From Antrihabitans cavernicola (GTDB lineage Bacteria; Actinomycetota; Actinomycetes; Mycobacteriales; Mycobacteriaceae), in assembly GCF_008297975.1 (NCBI RefSeq), contig NZ_VLNY01000004.1, positions 62,001 to 126,000 on the forward strand: a stretch of DNA of 64,000 nucleotides, written 5' to 3'. Under the pieces are notes generated by a model, which was given only the letters and a program-made list of their open reading frames with translations, was not told where the DNA came from and did not search any database. The translations under genes were made by a program, and so were the position numbers. Of this stretch, positions 10,732 through 21,198 are shown one piece after another (the stretch's first letter is position 1; the number at the start of each line of letters is the position of its first letter).

Positions 10732-11531
10732 CCGCCGAGCTTCTTGTAGAAGCCGCCCACGATCGGCGCGATCACCCCTCGCGGGGTGTATTGCCCCGCA
10801 ACGGACATGCCCTTGCTGAGAAGGCCGGGCACGATGCGCATCTTGTTGCGCTCGAGCGCATCGATCGACACCTTCGCGGTGTACTCGCTCGACACCCACA
10901 GAAAGTCCGGCACCATCTTGTCGACGATCGACGCGTCCGCGGGGTCCGGCAATTCAGTACGCACGGGTCCAGGGGCCAGCACCGTGACGTTCACGCCGGT
11001 GCCCTTGAGTTCGCCCCGAATGGACTCGGAGAAAGTGTTCACGAACGCCTTGCTCGCCGCGTAGGTGGCGTTGTTGGGGATCGGCATGTTGCCTGCGGCG
11101 GAACCGCTGGTGAGAATGCCGCCGCTCTTGCGGGCAACCATGCCGGGCAGAACGGCCAACGTAAGGTCGTGCACGGCAACGGTATTGAGCTCCACCTGCG
11201 CGCGTTCGTATTCCGGGTCCAGGTCGGCGACCGGCCCGAACGTCGCGATCCCCGCGTTGTTGCAGAGGATCGAGATGTTGCGTTCCGAGAGTTCCTGCAC
11301 CAGTGGCGCGCGCGCGTCCCGGTCGGAGAGGTCGACGGCTCGCACCTCCACCTCGACGTTGTGCTGTGCGCGCAGCGTTGCCGCGAGCGTCTCCAGGATT
11401 TCGCCGCGTCGAGCGACGAGGATCAGCGAATAGCCGCGCGAGGCCAGCTCGGCGGCGAGAGCTTCACCGATTCCGGACGAGGCGCCGGTAACGACGGCAC
11501 GGCTTTCGGGCGTGGGGATTGGCAGGCTCAC
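10728..11531 (-). CDS. Short-chain dehydrogenase/reductase (classical SDR)
   Basis: NAD(P)-dependent oxidoreductase of 267 residues. The dinucleotide-binding motif is TGASSGIG (15-22), NNAG lies at 91-94, and the catalytic set Ser144, Tyr157 and Lys161 has classical spacing. 'LVARRGEILETLA' has an Arg pair after the second strand, suggesting NADP preference. GTG 11531 is chosen because the fold starts directly after it; upstream in-frame codons encode an Arg-rich run with no family match. The C-terminus resembles the DltE/YqjQ-like subgroup acting on acyl or ketone substrates. The stop overlaps the ligase stop by 4 bases. Together with fadD and fadH it suggests a lipid-metabolism neighbourhood. 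Confidence 0.9.
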   Translation of the reverse strand: MSLPIPTPESRAVVTGASSGIGEALAAELASRGYSLILVARRGEILETLAATLRAQHNVEVEVRAVDLSDRDARAPLVQELSERNISILCNNAGIATFGPVADLDPEYERAQVELNTVAVHDLTLAVLPGMVARKSGGILTSGSAAGNMPIPNNATYAASKAFVNTFSESIRGELKGTGVNVTVLAPGPVRTELPDPADASIVDKMVPDFLWVSSEYTAKVSIDALERNKMRIVPGLLSKGMSVAGQYTPRGVIAPIVGGFYKKLGG

Positions 11532-11611
11532 GGACGCAGCGTACCTGCGGCGCCGGAACCAGCGCTTGAAAGTGGAACTCCATCGCATCTGGGCAGCGTA
11601 ACGGCGCTACG

Positions 11612-11661
11612 CGCAGGTGAGCGTTTAAGGGGTCCTGACACCAACAAAGCGCTCACCTGCG
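11612..11661 (-). terminator. Hairpin after fadH
   Basis: A 12-bp perfect inverted repeat (11612-11623 with 11650-11661) with a 26-base loop containing a smaller stem, 11 bases beyond the fadH stop codon on the minus strand and upstream of the SDR start. Confidence 0.55.
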
Positions 11662-11672
11662 GCGAAGCCGCC

Positions 11673-14246
<2,574 letters not shown>

Positions 14247-14254
14247 TCAACATA

Positions 14255-14278
14255 TATGCAACGAGCTGCCTATGCAAC
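14255..14278. promoter_or_regulatory. TATGCAAC direct repeat, candidate PadR operator
   Basis: Two exact TATGCAAC copies (14255-14262 and 14271-14278), 16 bp apart, 13-36 bases upstream of the padR start codon. The position suits a repressor site; the binding claim is inference. Confidence 0.4.
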
Positions 14279-14351
14279 TAAGTGCGCACTGCTCTGAGTC
14301 GTACCTCGGTACGACGACCGCGTCGGCGCGCCTGCCCTAGGCTCCCGTCCC

Positions 14352-15725
14352 ATGAGCACCGGAATCGAACCCGTCGCGGGTATCGGCGCGGCCGCGACCC
14401 GACGGCAGATCGGGGCGTGGGGTCTGTGGGACTGGGGTTCGTCGGCGTTCAACGCGGTGATCTTGACGTTCGTCTTCTCGGTGTATCTGACCGATGCGGT
14501 CGGCGACGATCTGCCGGGCTCGATCTCGGCCAGTACGTGGCTGGGTTGGGCGCTCGGCATCGCCGGTTTCTTCGTCGCGATTCTCGCGCCGGTCAGCGGC
14601 CAGCGGTTCGATGCCAACGCGAAACGTAAACGCTCGCTTGCCTTCTTGACCGCAGTGACGGTCGTATCGATGGCCGGGCTGTATTTCGTCAAGGACGAGT
14701 ATCAGTATCTGTGGATCGGCTTGGTGCTCTTGGGCATCGGGTCGGTGATATTCGAGCTTGCTGGGGTTCCGTACAACTCGATGCTGCGCCAGGTATCCAC
14801 GCCGGCGACCATCGGCCGGGTGTCCGGATTCGGTTGGGCGATGGGCTATTTCGGTGGCATCGTGTTGTTGCTGATCTGCTATTTCGGTTTCATCGTCGGT
14901 GACGGCGACACTCGCGGCTTCCTGGGTATCACCACCGACGGGGGCCTCAATATCCGGATGGTCGCCTTGCTCGCTGCCGTCTGGTTCGCTGTGTTCGCCA
15001 TTCCGGTTCTGTTCGTGGTGCCCGAATTGCCCCCGGTCGACGCCGATCCCGGGGCGGCGGACGCCGGATTCATCGCGTCGTACCGGGTGCTGTGGCGCGA
15101 CGTTCGCGAACTGTGGACCGCCGATCGCCGCACCGTCTACTTTCTCGTCGCCAGCGCGCTCTTTCGAGATGGCCTGGCGGGGGTCTTCACGTTCGGAGCC
15201 GTGCTTGCCGTGAACGTCTACGGCATCGCGAGTGCAGACGTGCTGCTCTTCGGTGTGGCCGCGAATGTCGTTGCGGCACTGGGTGCGCTGGTCGCGGGAC
15301 GCATCGACGACAGGGTCGGGCCCAAGCGGGTGATCCTCGGCTCGCTGATCGCGATGGTCGTGGCGGGGGTGATTCTGCTCGCCGTGTCCGGTCCGCTGCT
15401 GTTCTGGGCATTCGGCCTGATGCTCTGCCTGTTCGTCGGTCCGGCTCAGTCGTCGTCGCGCACGTTCCTCGCGCGCATCGCGCCGCCCGGTCGAGAGGGT
15501 CAGCTGTTCGGTTTGTACGCAACCACCGGTCGGGCAGTGTCGTTCCTGTCGCCGACACTGTTCGGACTGTTCGCATTTCTGTTCGGTGCCGATCGGGCCG
15601 GAATCATCGGCTTGTTGATCGTGCTGCTGCTCGGCCTTGCGGCGCTACTCGTCGTGCGAGCTCCGGAACCAGGGGATCCGCCGCTAGCGCTCGGACCGCG
15701 GCTTCCATTGGCCCAGCCCGAGTAA
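14352..15725 (+). CDS. MFS transporter, UMF1/Atg22-like family
   Basis: A 457-residue integral membrane protein with about 12 hydrophobic helices and a short cytosolic N-terminus. 'GLWDWGSSAFNAVILTFVFSVYLT' is the typical UMF1 (unknown major facilitator-1) opening, with 'ELAGVPYNSML' and 'VGPAQSSSRTFLARI' as further family marks. The yeast relative Atg22 exports vacuolar amino acids; bacterial substrates are unknown. The start ATG 14352 lies 109 bases from the divergent padR start. The 3' end overlaps the convergent TetR gene by 42 bases. Confidence 0.9.
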   Translation: MSTGIEPVAGIGAAATRRQIGAWGLWDWGSSAFNAVILTFVFSVYLTDAVGDDLPGSISASTWLGWALGIAGFFVAILAPVSGQRFDANAKRKRSLAFLTAVTVVSMAGLYFVKDEYQYLWIGLVLLGIGSVIFELAGVPYNSMLRQVSTPATIGRVSGFGWAMGYFGGIVLLLICYFGFIVGDGDTRGFLGITTDGGLNIRMVALLAAVWFAVFAIPVLFVVPELPPVDADPGAADAGFIASYRVLWRDVRELWTADRRTVYFLVASALFRDGLAGVFTFGAVLAVNVYGIASADVLLFGVAANVVAALGALVAGRIDDRVGPKRVILGSLIAMVVAGVILLAVSGPLLFWAFGLMLCLFVGPAQSSSRTFLARIAPPGREGQLFGLYATTGRAVSFLSPTLFGLFAFLFGADRAGIIGLLIVLLLGLAALLVVRAPEPGDPPLALGPRLPLAQPE

Positions 15726-16310
15726 CAGCACCCGCATCTGCTTCTCGGTCCGCGCCGAAACCTCTTCCTCTTCGCGGCCGTTCTCCTTGGTGCGGAGGAA
15801 CGCCGCCATGGCTTCCAGCATCGACGAGACGACAAGGTCGGCAGCCATGTCCAGGTCGTCGGTGTCCCACGCGCCGAACCCCGGCATGCGGGACAGATCG
15901 ATGGTGAGCTCGCCGACGATCAATCGCAGTTCCGTCTCGATCGCGCGTCGCACGACGGCCGAACCCCCATAACGCTCGCGGTAGAGAAACAGAAAGATCT
16001 CGCGGTTGGCACGAACGTGCTTGGACAACACGGCGAGCGATTCGCGCCCGTTGGCCGGGATGGGGGACTTGCGCGCGTCTCGCAGCATCACGCGCAGTGC
16101 CCGCATGCCGTCGTCGACCAGCGCGAGACCCAGCGCGTCCATCGATTCGAAATGGCGATAAAACGCTGTCGGGACGATGCCGGCGGCGCGCGCGATCTCC
16201 CGCAAGCTGACGGCTGCAAGCCCGCGATCGGACGTCAATTCGAGGGTGCAATTGAGCAGCGATGTGCGCGTCTGCTCCTTGCGTTCTGCCCTGCTTTGCG
16301 GTCCGGTCAC
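15684..16310 (-). CDS. TetR-family regulator of the adjacent desaturase operon (DesT-like)
   Basis: 208 residues from GTG 16310; an in-frame TTG at 16325 is a slightly longer alternative and neither has a clear ribosome site. The N-terminal helix-turn-helix reads 'SLREIARAAGIVPTAFYRHF'. The C-terminal ligand domain carries many Arg/Glu residues. It is divergent from a ferredoxin-type reductase and an acyl-CoA desaturase, the same arrangement as Pseudomonas desT next to desCB, where the repressor senses acyl-CoA saturation. Function here is inferred from context. A 24-bp palindrome in the intergenic region is the probable operator. The C-terminus overlaps the MFS gene. Confidence 0.88.
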   Translation of the reverse strand: MTGPQSRAERKEQTRTSLLNCTLELTSDRGLAAVSLREIARAAGIVPTAFYRHFESMDALGLALVDDGMRALRVMLRDARKSPIPANGRESLAVLSKHVRANREIFLFLYRERYGGSAVVRRAIETELRLIVGELTIDLSRMPGFGAWDTDDLDMAADLVVSSMLEAMAAFLRTKENGREEEEVSARTEKQMRVLLLGLGQWKPRSER

Positions 16311-16412
16311 CGAATCAGCGTACAACTGTGCACTCCGCTCGTCGTCGATTGGTGTAACTCAGATCACCGGTAACTGCAGTTGACAGGCATCGGGTGTCAG
16401 GTGACACACTTG

Positions 16413-16436
16413 TTCAGTGTACGGGTGTGCACTGAA
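16413..16436. promoter_or_regulatory. Palindromic operator candidate for the desaturase operon
   Basis: Inverted repeat TTCAGTGTAC (16413-16422), spacer GGGT, GTGCACTGAA (16427-16436), with one mismatch. It sits between the TetR gene and the reductase gene, 39 bases before the reductase ATG. Size and symmetry fit a TetR dimer pair. Confidence 0.6.
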
Positions 16437-16475
16437 ATGCAACGCCCTCCGCGGATCACGACAGGAGACCTCGAC

Positions 16476-17573
16476 ATGACATCGGTTTTGCCGAAGCGGC
16501 TCACCGGAGGCAGGCTGTTCTCCTTGGTAGAGGCACTTGCCACCCCTCACCACGTAGACAGATATCTCGAACTGCTCGACCCGATGGCCACCGTGCGCGA
16601 CATGCGCGCCGAGGTCACTGCGGTGCACAAATCCACCGACGACACGGTGACCCTCACCCTGCGTCCGACTCGGCATTGGCTGGGATTTCACGCAGGCCAG
16701 TTCGTTCAGGTCGGCGTCGTCATCGACGGTGTCCGCCACACGCGCTGCTACTCGCCCGCATGCTCGCAGCATCGCAACGACGGTCATATCGAACTGACCG
16801 TGAAAGCGCATCCGGACGGTCTCGTGTCGCAGTACCTGCACCGCAACGCCCGGGTCGGACTAGTCGTCGATCTGTCGCAGGCGTCGGGCGCTTTCCGGAT
16901 GCCCAACGCTCGTCCGGCGAGCGTGCTGTTGATCAGCGGTGGCAGTGGGATCACGCCGGTGCTGTCGATGCTTCGGACGCTCGTCGACGAGAACTACCGC
17001 GGGCAGATCACCTTCCTGCACTACGCCTACACCGAGCAGGACGTCTCGTACCGCGCAGAGCTCGATCGGATCGCGGCCGCCAACGACAACGTCAACCTGG
17101 TGCTCGCCTACACCGATCAGCAAACCGGTGGTGACCTGCACGGATTCTTCGACCAGGCACACCTCGACGCCGCAGCGCCGTGGCACCGTGACGCCGAGAC
17201 ATACCTGTGTGGACCGCCCGGACTGATGCGCGGCGTTCGTGAGCTGTTCCGCGACATCGACCTGGAAGATCGGCTCCACACCGAGGAGTTCGCGCCGCCC
17301 GTCGTCGCAACGGAAGACGCGACCGGCACTGCGTCGTTCTCGACCAGCGGCATCGAATCCGCGAACGCGGGAGCCAACCTGCTCGAGCAAGCCGAAGCCG
17401 CCGGACTCACGCCCGAGTACGGATGCCGCATGGGCATCTGCTTCACGTGCACCTCGACCAAGATCTCCGGCTGCACCAAAAATCTGCGTACCGGCGAAAT
17501 CGACAACGACCCCGATCAGCCCATTCAGCTCTGCATCTCGGCCGCCGTCGGCGACGTCGAGATCGCCATCTAG
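16476..17573 (+). CDS. Desaturase electron-transfer flavoprotein (FAD + plant-type 2Fe-2S)
   Basis: Feeds electrons from NAD(P)H to the desaturase encoded next. 365 residues: an FAD-binding ferredoxin-reductase domain with the RxYS motif (Arg90-Cys-Tyr92-Ser93), an NAD(P) domain with 'LLISGGSGITPVLSML' and 'YLCGPPGLM', then a C-terminal plant-type ferredoxin with cluster ligands Cys317, Cys322, Cys325 and Cys353 (C-x4-C-x2-C-x27-C). ATG 16476 is preceded by CAGGAGA. By order and architecture it matches mycobacterial Rv3230c, the partner of DesA3, and Pseudomonas DesC. The next gene follows after 15 bases. Confidence 0.94.
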   Translation: MTSVLPKRLTGGRLFSLVEALATPHHVDRYLELLDPMATVRDMRAEVTAVHKSTDDTVTLTLRPTRHWLGFHAGQFVQVGVVIDGVRHTRCYSPACSQHRNDGHIELTVKAHPDGLVSQYLHRNARVGLVVDLSQASGAFRMPNARPASVLLISGGSGITPVLSMLRTLVDENYRGQITFLHYAYTEQDVSYRAELDRIAAANDNVNLVLAYTDQQTGGDLHGFFDQAHLDAAAPWHRDAETYLCGPPGLMRGVRELFRDIDLEDRLHTEEFAPPVVATEDATGTASFSTSGIESANAGANLLEQAEAAGLTPEYGCRMGICFTCTSTKISGCTKNLRTGEIDNDPDQPIQLCISAAVGDVEIAI

Positions 17574-17588
17574 GAAAAGGAGCACACA

Positions 17589-18749
17589 ATGTCCGTTCTG
17601 AACCTCCCCATTCCCGGCTTCGCGGCCAAGGCAGACGCAGGCCCCGTCGTCATCAGCGCCGAGCAGGTCGAAGAGCTCGGCCGCGAGCTCGACGAACTGC
17701 GTGCGCGCATCGTCGCCGACCTCGGCGAAGAGGACCGCGAGTACATCTACAAGATCATCAAGGCGCAGCGAGGTCTCGAGGTCGCCGGCCGTGGCCTGAT
17801 GTACCTAGGTTTCATTCCGCCGTTCTGGTTGGCGGGAGTCGGCGCGCTGGGCGTGTCCAAGATCCTCGACAACATGGAGATCGGGCACAACGTCATGCAC
17901 GGTCAGTACGACTGGATGCGTGAGCCCGGCCTGAATTCACGCGTCTTCGAGTGGGACACGGTCTGCCCGGCGGACCAGTGGCGGCACTCGCACAACTACA
18001 TGCACCACACGTTCACCAACATCGTCGGCAAGGATCGTGACATCGGTTACGGCATCCTTCGGATGGACGAGCAGCAGAAGTGGAATCCGTACTACCTCGG
18101 CAACCCGGTGTACGCATTCCTGCTGATGACGTTCTTCCAGTGGGGCGTCATGTTGCACGATCTCGAGGCCGAGAACGTGATCCAGGGCAAGCGCAAGTGG
18201 GTCGACGTCAAGCCTCTGTTGCAGGGCATGTGGCGAAAAGCCGGCCGTCAGGTGCTCAAGGACTACGTGATCTTCCCGGCCCTCACCGGACCGTTGTTCG
18301 TCAGCACTCTCGCGGGCAACGTCGGCGCGAACCTGATTCGCAACCTGTGGACCTACTCGATCATCTTCTGCGGGCATTTTCCGACCGGTGTACAGACCTT
18401 CACCGAGGAGGAGACCGAGAACGAGTCGCGCGGCGAGTGGTACATCCGACAGATGCTGGGCAGCGCCAACATCGAAGGCAGCCCGCTCTTCCACATCATG
18501 TCCGGCAACCTGTCGCACCAGATCGAGCACCACCTCTTCCCCGATCTGCCCGCTCATCGCTACCCGGAGATCGCTCCCGAGGTCAGGGCGTTGTGCGAGA
18601 AGTACGGCCTGCCCTACAACACGGGTGGCTTCTTCAAGCAGATCGGCTCGGTGTGGGGCAAGATCTTCAAGCTCGCGTTGCCGCCTTCGCTCGTCAAGTC
18701 CGATTCAGCTCCCGGTGTTATCGTTGCGCGTCGTAAAACCGCAGCTTGA
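17589..18749 (+). CDS. desA3: Membrane acyl-CoA delta-9 desaturase (DesA3-like)
   Basis: Introduces a cis double bond into stearoyl/palmitoyl-CoA using O2 at a di-iron centre in the membrane. 386 residues with the three histidine boxes: His100-x3-His104 ('HNVMH'), 'HSHNYMHH' (133-140), and 'HQIEHH' (310-315). Hydrophobic segments near 78-97 and 170-185, and in the middle of the protein, fit the fatty-acid desaturase fold. The upstream reductase and divergent TetR match the desaturase loci of mycobacteria (Rv3229c/Rv3230c) and Pseudomonas. The ribosome site AAGGAG lies before ATG 17589. The regiospecificity is inferred from those relatives. Confidence 0.92.
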   Translation: MSVLNLPIPGFAAKADAGPVVISAEQVEELGRELDELRARIVADLGEEDREYIYKIIKAQRGLEVAGRGLMYLGFIPPFWLAGVGALGVSKILDNMEIGHNVMHGQYDWMREPGLNSRVFEWDTVCPADQWRHSHNYMHHTFTNIVGKDRDIGYGILRMDEQQKWNPYYLGNPVYAFLLMTFFQWGVMLHDLEAENVIQGKRKWVDVKPLLQGMWRKAGRQVLKDYVIFPALTGPLFVSTLAGNVGANLIRNLWTYSIIFCGHFPTGVQTFTEEETENESRGEWYIRQMLGSANIEGSPLFHIMSGNLSHQIEHHLFPDLPAHRYPEIAPEVRALCEKYGLPYNTGGFFKQIGSVWGKIFKLALPPSLVKSDSAPGVIVARRKTAA

Positions 18750-18760
18750 GAGGTACTGAA

Positions 18761-18997
18761 ATGGTCGGCAAGTTCGAAAGCAGCAAAGACGTCGTGCAGG
18801 AACTGACGGAATCCGCTGCGCATCGCGTGGGCAACATCGCGACGATCATCACGAGTGCCGTCAAGGACGTGACGCGCGAGATCGGTGACTTCGTCACGGA
18901 CGGCATCGAGATGCGCGAGGCGGCACAGCAGGCAAAGGTCGATCACGATGGTGGGGGCGTCGATCCGATCGACGACCGCGGCGCCGATCCGCGCTGA
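18761..18997 (+). CDS. Small amphipathic protein in the desaturase operon, 78 aa
   Basis: Not a family I can name. The ATG at 18761 is 11 bases after the desaturase stop, with GAGAGGT as ribosome site, so it is almost certainly co-translated with the desaturase. Residues 5-57 are predicted to be helical with alternating hydrophobic and charged faces ('ESAAHRVGNIATIITSAVKD', then 'VTREIGDFVTDGIEMREAAQ'), without a true membrane segment; the tail is Asp/Gly-rich. A peripheral membrane or desaturase-accessory role is a guess from position. A hairpin terminator follows at 19008, making this the last gene of the operon. Confidence 0.75.
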   Translation: MVGKFESSKDVVQELTESAAHRVGNIATIITSAVKDVTREIGDFVTDGIEMREAAQQAKVDHDGGGVDPIDDRGADPR

Positions 18998-19007
18998 TCA
19001 ACACGAC

Positions 19008-19044
19008 AACGGCGGTCCACACGCAACAGCGGTGGGCCGCCGTT
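19008..19044 (+). terminator. Hairpin terminator of the desaturase operon
   Basis: Inverted repeat of 13 bp (19008-19020 with 19032-19044, one G-T pair, 11-base loop), 11 bases after the stop codon of the small ORF. Confidence 0.7.
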
Positions 19045-19111
19045 CGTCTGCCCGGAATCGGGGGTACCGCACTGTAGGCTCGACCGAACCAATCCGCGCG
19101 GGGGAATAGCG

Positions 19112-20674
19112 ATGATCAGGGAGGTCCGAGTGCGGCCGATCGTCGTGCTCGGTGTCGGTATCGGCATCGTCGCGCTTGCCGGCATCAGCGCGTTACCGGA
19201 TCGACCGGCCGCGATCGGAGCGGGGGTGGCGCAACTGGTCGGTGGCGCGGCGGCAACGTGGGCCTGCCTGTGGACCAGTCGAAATCAGGACGGACTGCAA
19301 CGGTCGTGGCGGCTGCTGGTCGCACTCGGAATGGCCGGGTGGACGGCAGGCGCCTTTCTGTGGGTGTTGAACAGGAACATCGCCGGAAATCGCCGCCCGC
19401 CGCCGATGTTGGCGGACTTCGGCTACTTCCTGTTCGCGGGTGCCCTGCTGGCTGCCCTGTTGCTCTTCTTCAGGGAGTCGATGCGCGCCGCCGGCGGCAG
19501 CAGTGAACGGCACGTGCGCGCGGTGTCGCTGATCGACAGCTTGGTGGTTGTCGGATCGTTGTTCACCCTGACGTGGTCGACCTCGCTGGGCTCGGTGGCG
19601 CACTGGAATGCCCCGTCGCTGCAGAAGCACCTGATCGTTCTCGCGCATCCGATCGCGGACCTGATCATCGTGTCGACGGTGGCGCTGCTGCTGCTTACCC
19701 GGCGTGTCCGAGACCGATTCCTGCCGCAGCTGTGCCTGTTGGGCTGCGGCGCAGTGGTGTCCGGGCTGTCCGACAGTGCGCTCGCGTATCGCGTCAGCGT
19801 CGGCAGACCGGAACTGCCGCCGATCGGCGACCTCGGCTTCGTTCTCGGTCCGGCATTGATCGTCGTCGCCGCGATGACCGCGACCGGCAAAGCATGGGTG
19901 CCGCGTATTCGCACCTCGAGCGAGCGCGCTCATTTGCTGATGCCGTACGGCTTCGTCGTGCTGACCGGCGCCGTGGTGCTGGGACGAGCAATCGGCGGCG
20001 GCGGAATGGACGTTCTCGGAACATCGATGGTGTGGCTGGTGGTGGTGCTGGTCCTGGTTCGGCAGATCGTCATTCTTCTCGAGAACAAGGCTCTGCTGGA
20101 ACAACTTTCGTCGGCTCAGACCGAATTGGCCTATCGCGCTCACCACGATCCGCTGACCGGATTGGCCAACCGCACCCTGCTCGGTTTGCGCCTCGACGAG
20201 GCGATGGATCATCGGCGGCGCAGTGGTCAAGTGTTCGCCGTGCTGCTGATCGACCTCGACGACTTCAAGGCGGTCAACGATTCGCTGGGGCACGCGGCGG
20301 GTGACTTGCTACTGCAGATCGTCGGCGATCGACTGCGTGGCTGTGTCCGCGCGCACGACACCGTGTCTCGTCTCGGCGGCGACGAATTCGTGGTGGTGCT
20401 GGCCAGCGGTGGTTCCGAACCACGCGCCGTCGCGCAACGGATCGTGTCGGTGTTGGGGGAGCCGTGCGTGGTCGACGGGCACGTGCTGGCGATCAAGGCA
20501 ACCGTCGGCGTGGTCGAACCCGGATACGAGCCGGGCCTCACGCCGGAGATCATCCTCCATCGGGCCGACGGCGCCATGTACGCGGGAAAGCGACGGGGCA
20601 AGTCGGTGATCGTTGCCTACGACGCATCCGGGGCGTCGACGCTGTCCGAAGACACCGACATCATCCCGCGTTAG
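19112..20674 (+). CDS. Membrane-anchored GGDEF diguanylate cyclase
   Basis: Makes c-di-GMP from two GTP. 520 residues: the N-terminal 310 or so carry about eight to ten hydrophobic helices, a likely membrane sensor, followed by a GGDEF domain starting near residue 345 ('AHHDPLTGLANRTLLGLRLD'). The active-site motif GGDEF (422-426) is intact, and the product-inhibition I-site R-A-H-D (413-416) sits exactly five residues before it. No EAL or HD-GYP domain is attached or nearby, so this is a pure synthase by sequence. The signal sensed by the membrane part is unknown. The stop codon interlocks with that of the convergent pseudogene. Confidence 0.93.
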   Translation: MIREVRVRPIVVLGVGIGIVALAGISALPDRPAAIGAGVAQLVGGAAATWACLWTSRNQDGLQRSWRLLVALGMAGWTAGAFLWVLNRNIAGNRRPPPMLADFGYFLFAGALLAALLLFFRESMRAAGGSSERHVRAVSLIDSLVVVGSLFTLTWSTSLGSVAHWNAPSLQKHLIVLAHPIADLIIVSTVALLLLTRRVRDRFLPQLCLLGCGAVVSGLSDSALAYRVSVGRPELPPIGDLGFVLGPALIVVAAMTATGKAWVPRIRTSSERAHLLMPYGFVVLTGAVVLGRAIGGGGMDVLGTSMVWLVVVLVLVRQIVILLENKALLEQLSSAQTELAYRAHHDPLTGLANRTLLGLRLDEAMDHRRRSGQVFAVLLIDLDDFKAVNDSLGHAAGDLLLQIVGDRLRGCVRAHDTVSRLGGDEFVVVLASGGSEPRAVAQRIVSVLGEPCVVDGHVLAIKATVGVVEPGYEPGLTPEIILHRADGAMYAGKRRGKSVIVAYDASGASTLSEDTDIIPR

Positions 20675-21185
20675 GCAATAACCCGAAAATCGTTGCGGGG
20701 GGAGCCTGACCCGCCTTTGTTCAGGGTGCCGCCCGCCAGAATCCGCGCGCCGGTCTTCGGCCGCGCTGCCAAGTTGTTCAGGTTCTCCAGGCTGATCCGA
20801 CGTTCGGCATAGAGCATCCTCGACGCGGCGTAGGTGTCGTCGATACCGAGGTCGGGACCGAAGGTGTCGGTGCCCAGTGCGCCCCGAACGTCGAGCCTGC
20901 GATTGTCGATCAGCCAGCGCACGGCGTATGCCGGAGTGCCCCAACGCGATTCCCAACTGGTCCAGGCGATGACGGTCGGCGGCGAGTCCACCCTCCTGGA
21001 AATGCGCGGGCGCGCCCCAGTGGGTGCCCGTGTGATTCGCCCTGCTTGACGTATTGCAGGTAGAAGCCGTTGTCGGGAACGGTCGCCGCGCACTCGAGGG
21101 TGAACTCCGGATCACCGGGGAAGCCGGTGGTGATCGCCGGATCGTTGATGTGCGACAGGCTGATCACGCGAACCGGGCGGTCCAC
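20671..21185 (-). pseudogene. Broken cyclase-family (kynurenine formamidase-like) gene
   Basis: Three reading frames together spell a cyclase-family hydrolase. From GTG 21185: 'RVISLSHINDPAITTGFPGD' to 'YLQYVKQGE'. After one extra base, the next frame gives the metal-site segment 'HTGTHWGAPAHFQEGG'. A third frame gives 'TVIAWTSWESRWGTP' and the family C-terminus 'RISLENLNNLAARPKTG...KGGSGSP', ending at the TAA 20671-20673. Relative to the family, roughly 50 residues between 'GGLAAD' and 'TVIAW' are missing, so there is a frameshift plus an internal deletion. It lies 13 bases behind the secreted-protein gene and was probably its operon partner. Confidence 0.75.
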
Positions 21186-21198
21186 GCTGCCGAGCCGA

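Noticed and set aside
8863-10899. Very long minus-strand open frame continuing upstream of the LysA-like gene to 10899
   Set aside because: It lies antisense to the acyl-CoA synthetase, its composition is Arg/Asp-rich shadow sequence without family character, and a good ribosome site with GTG sits at 8862.
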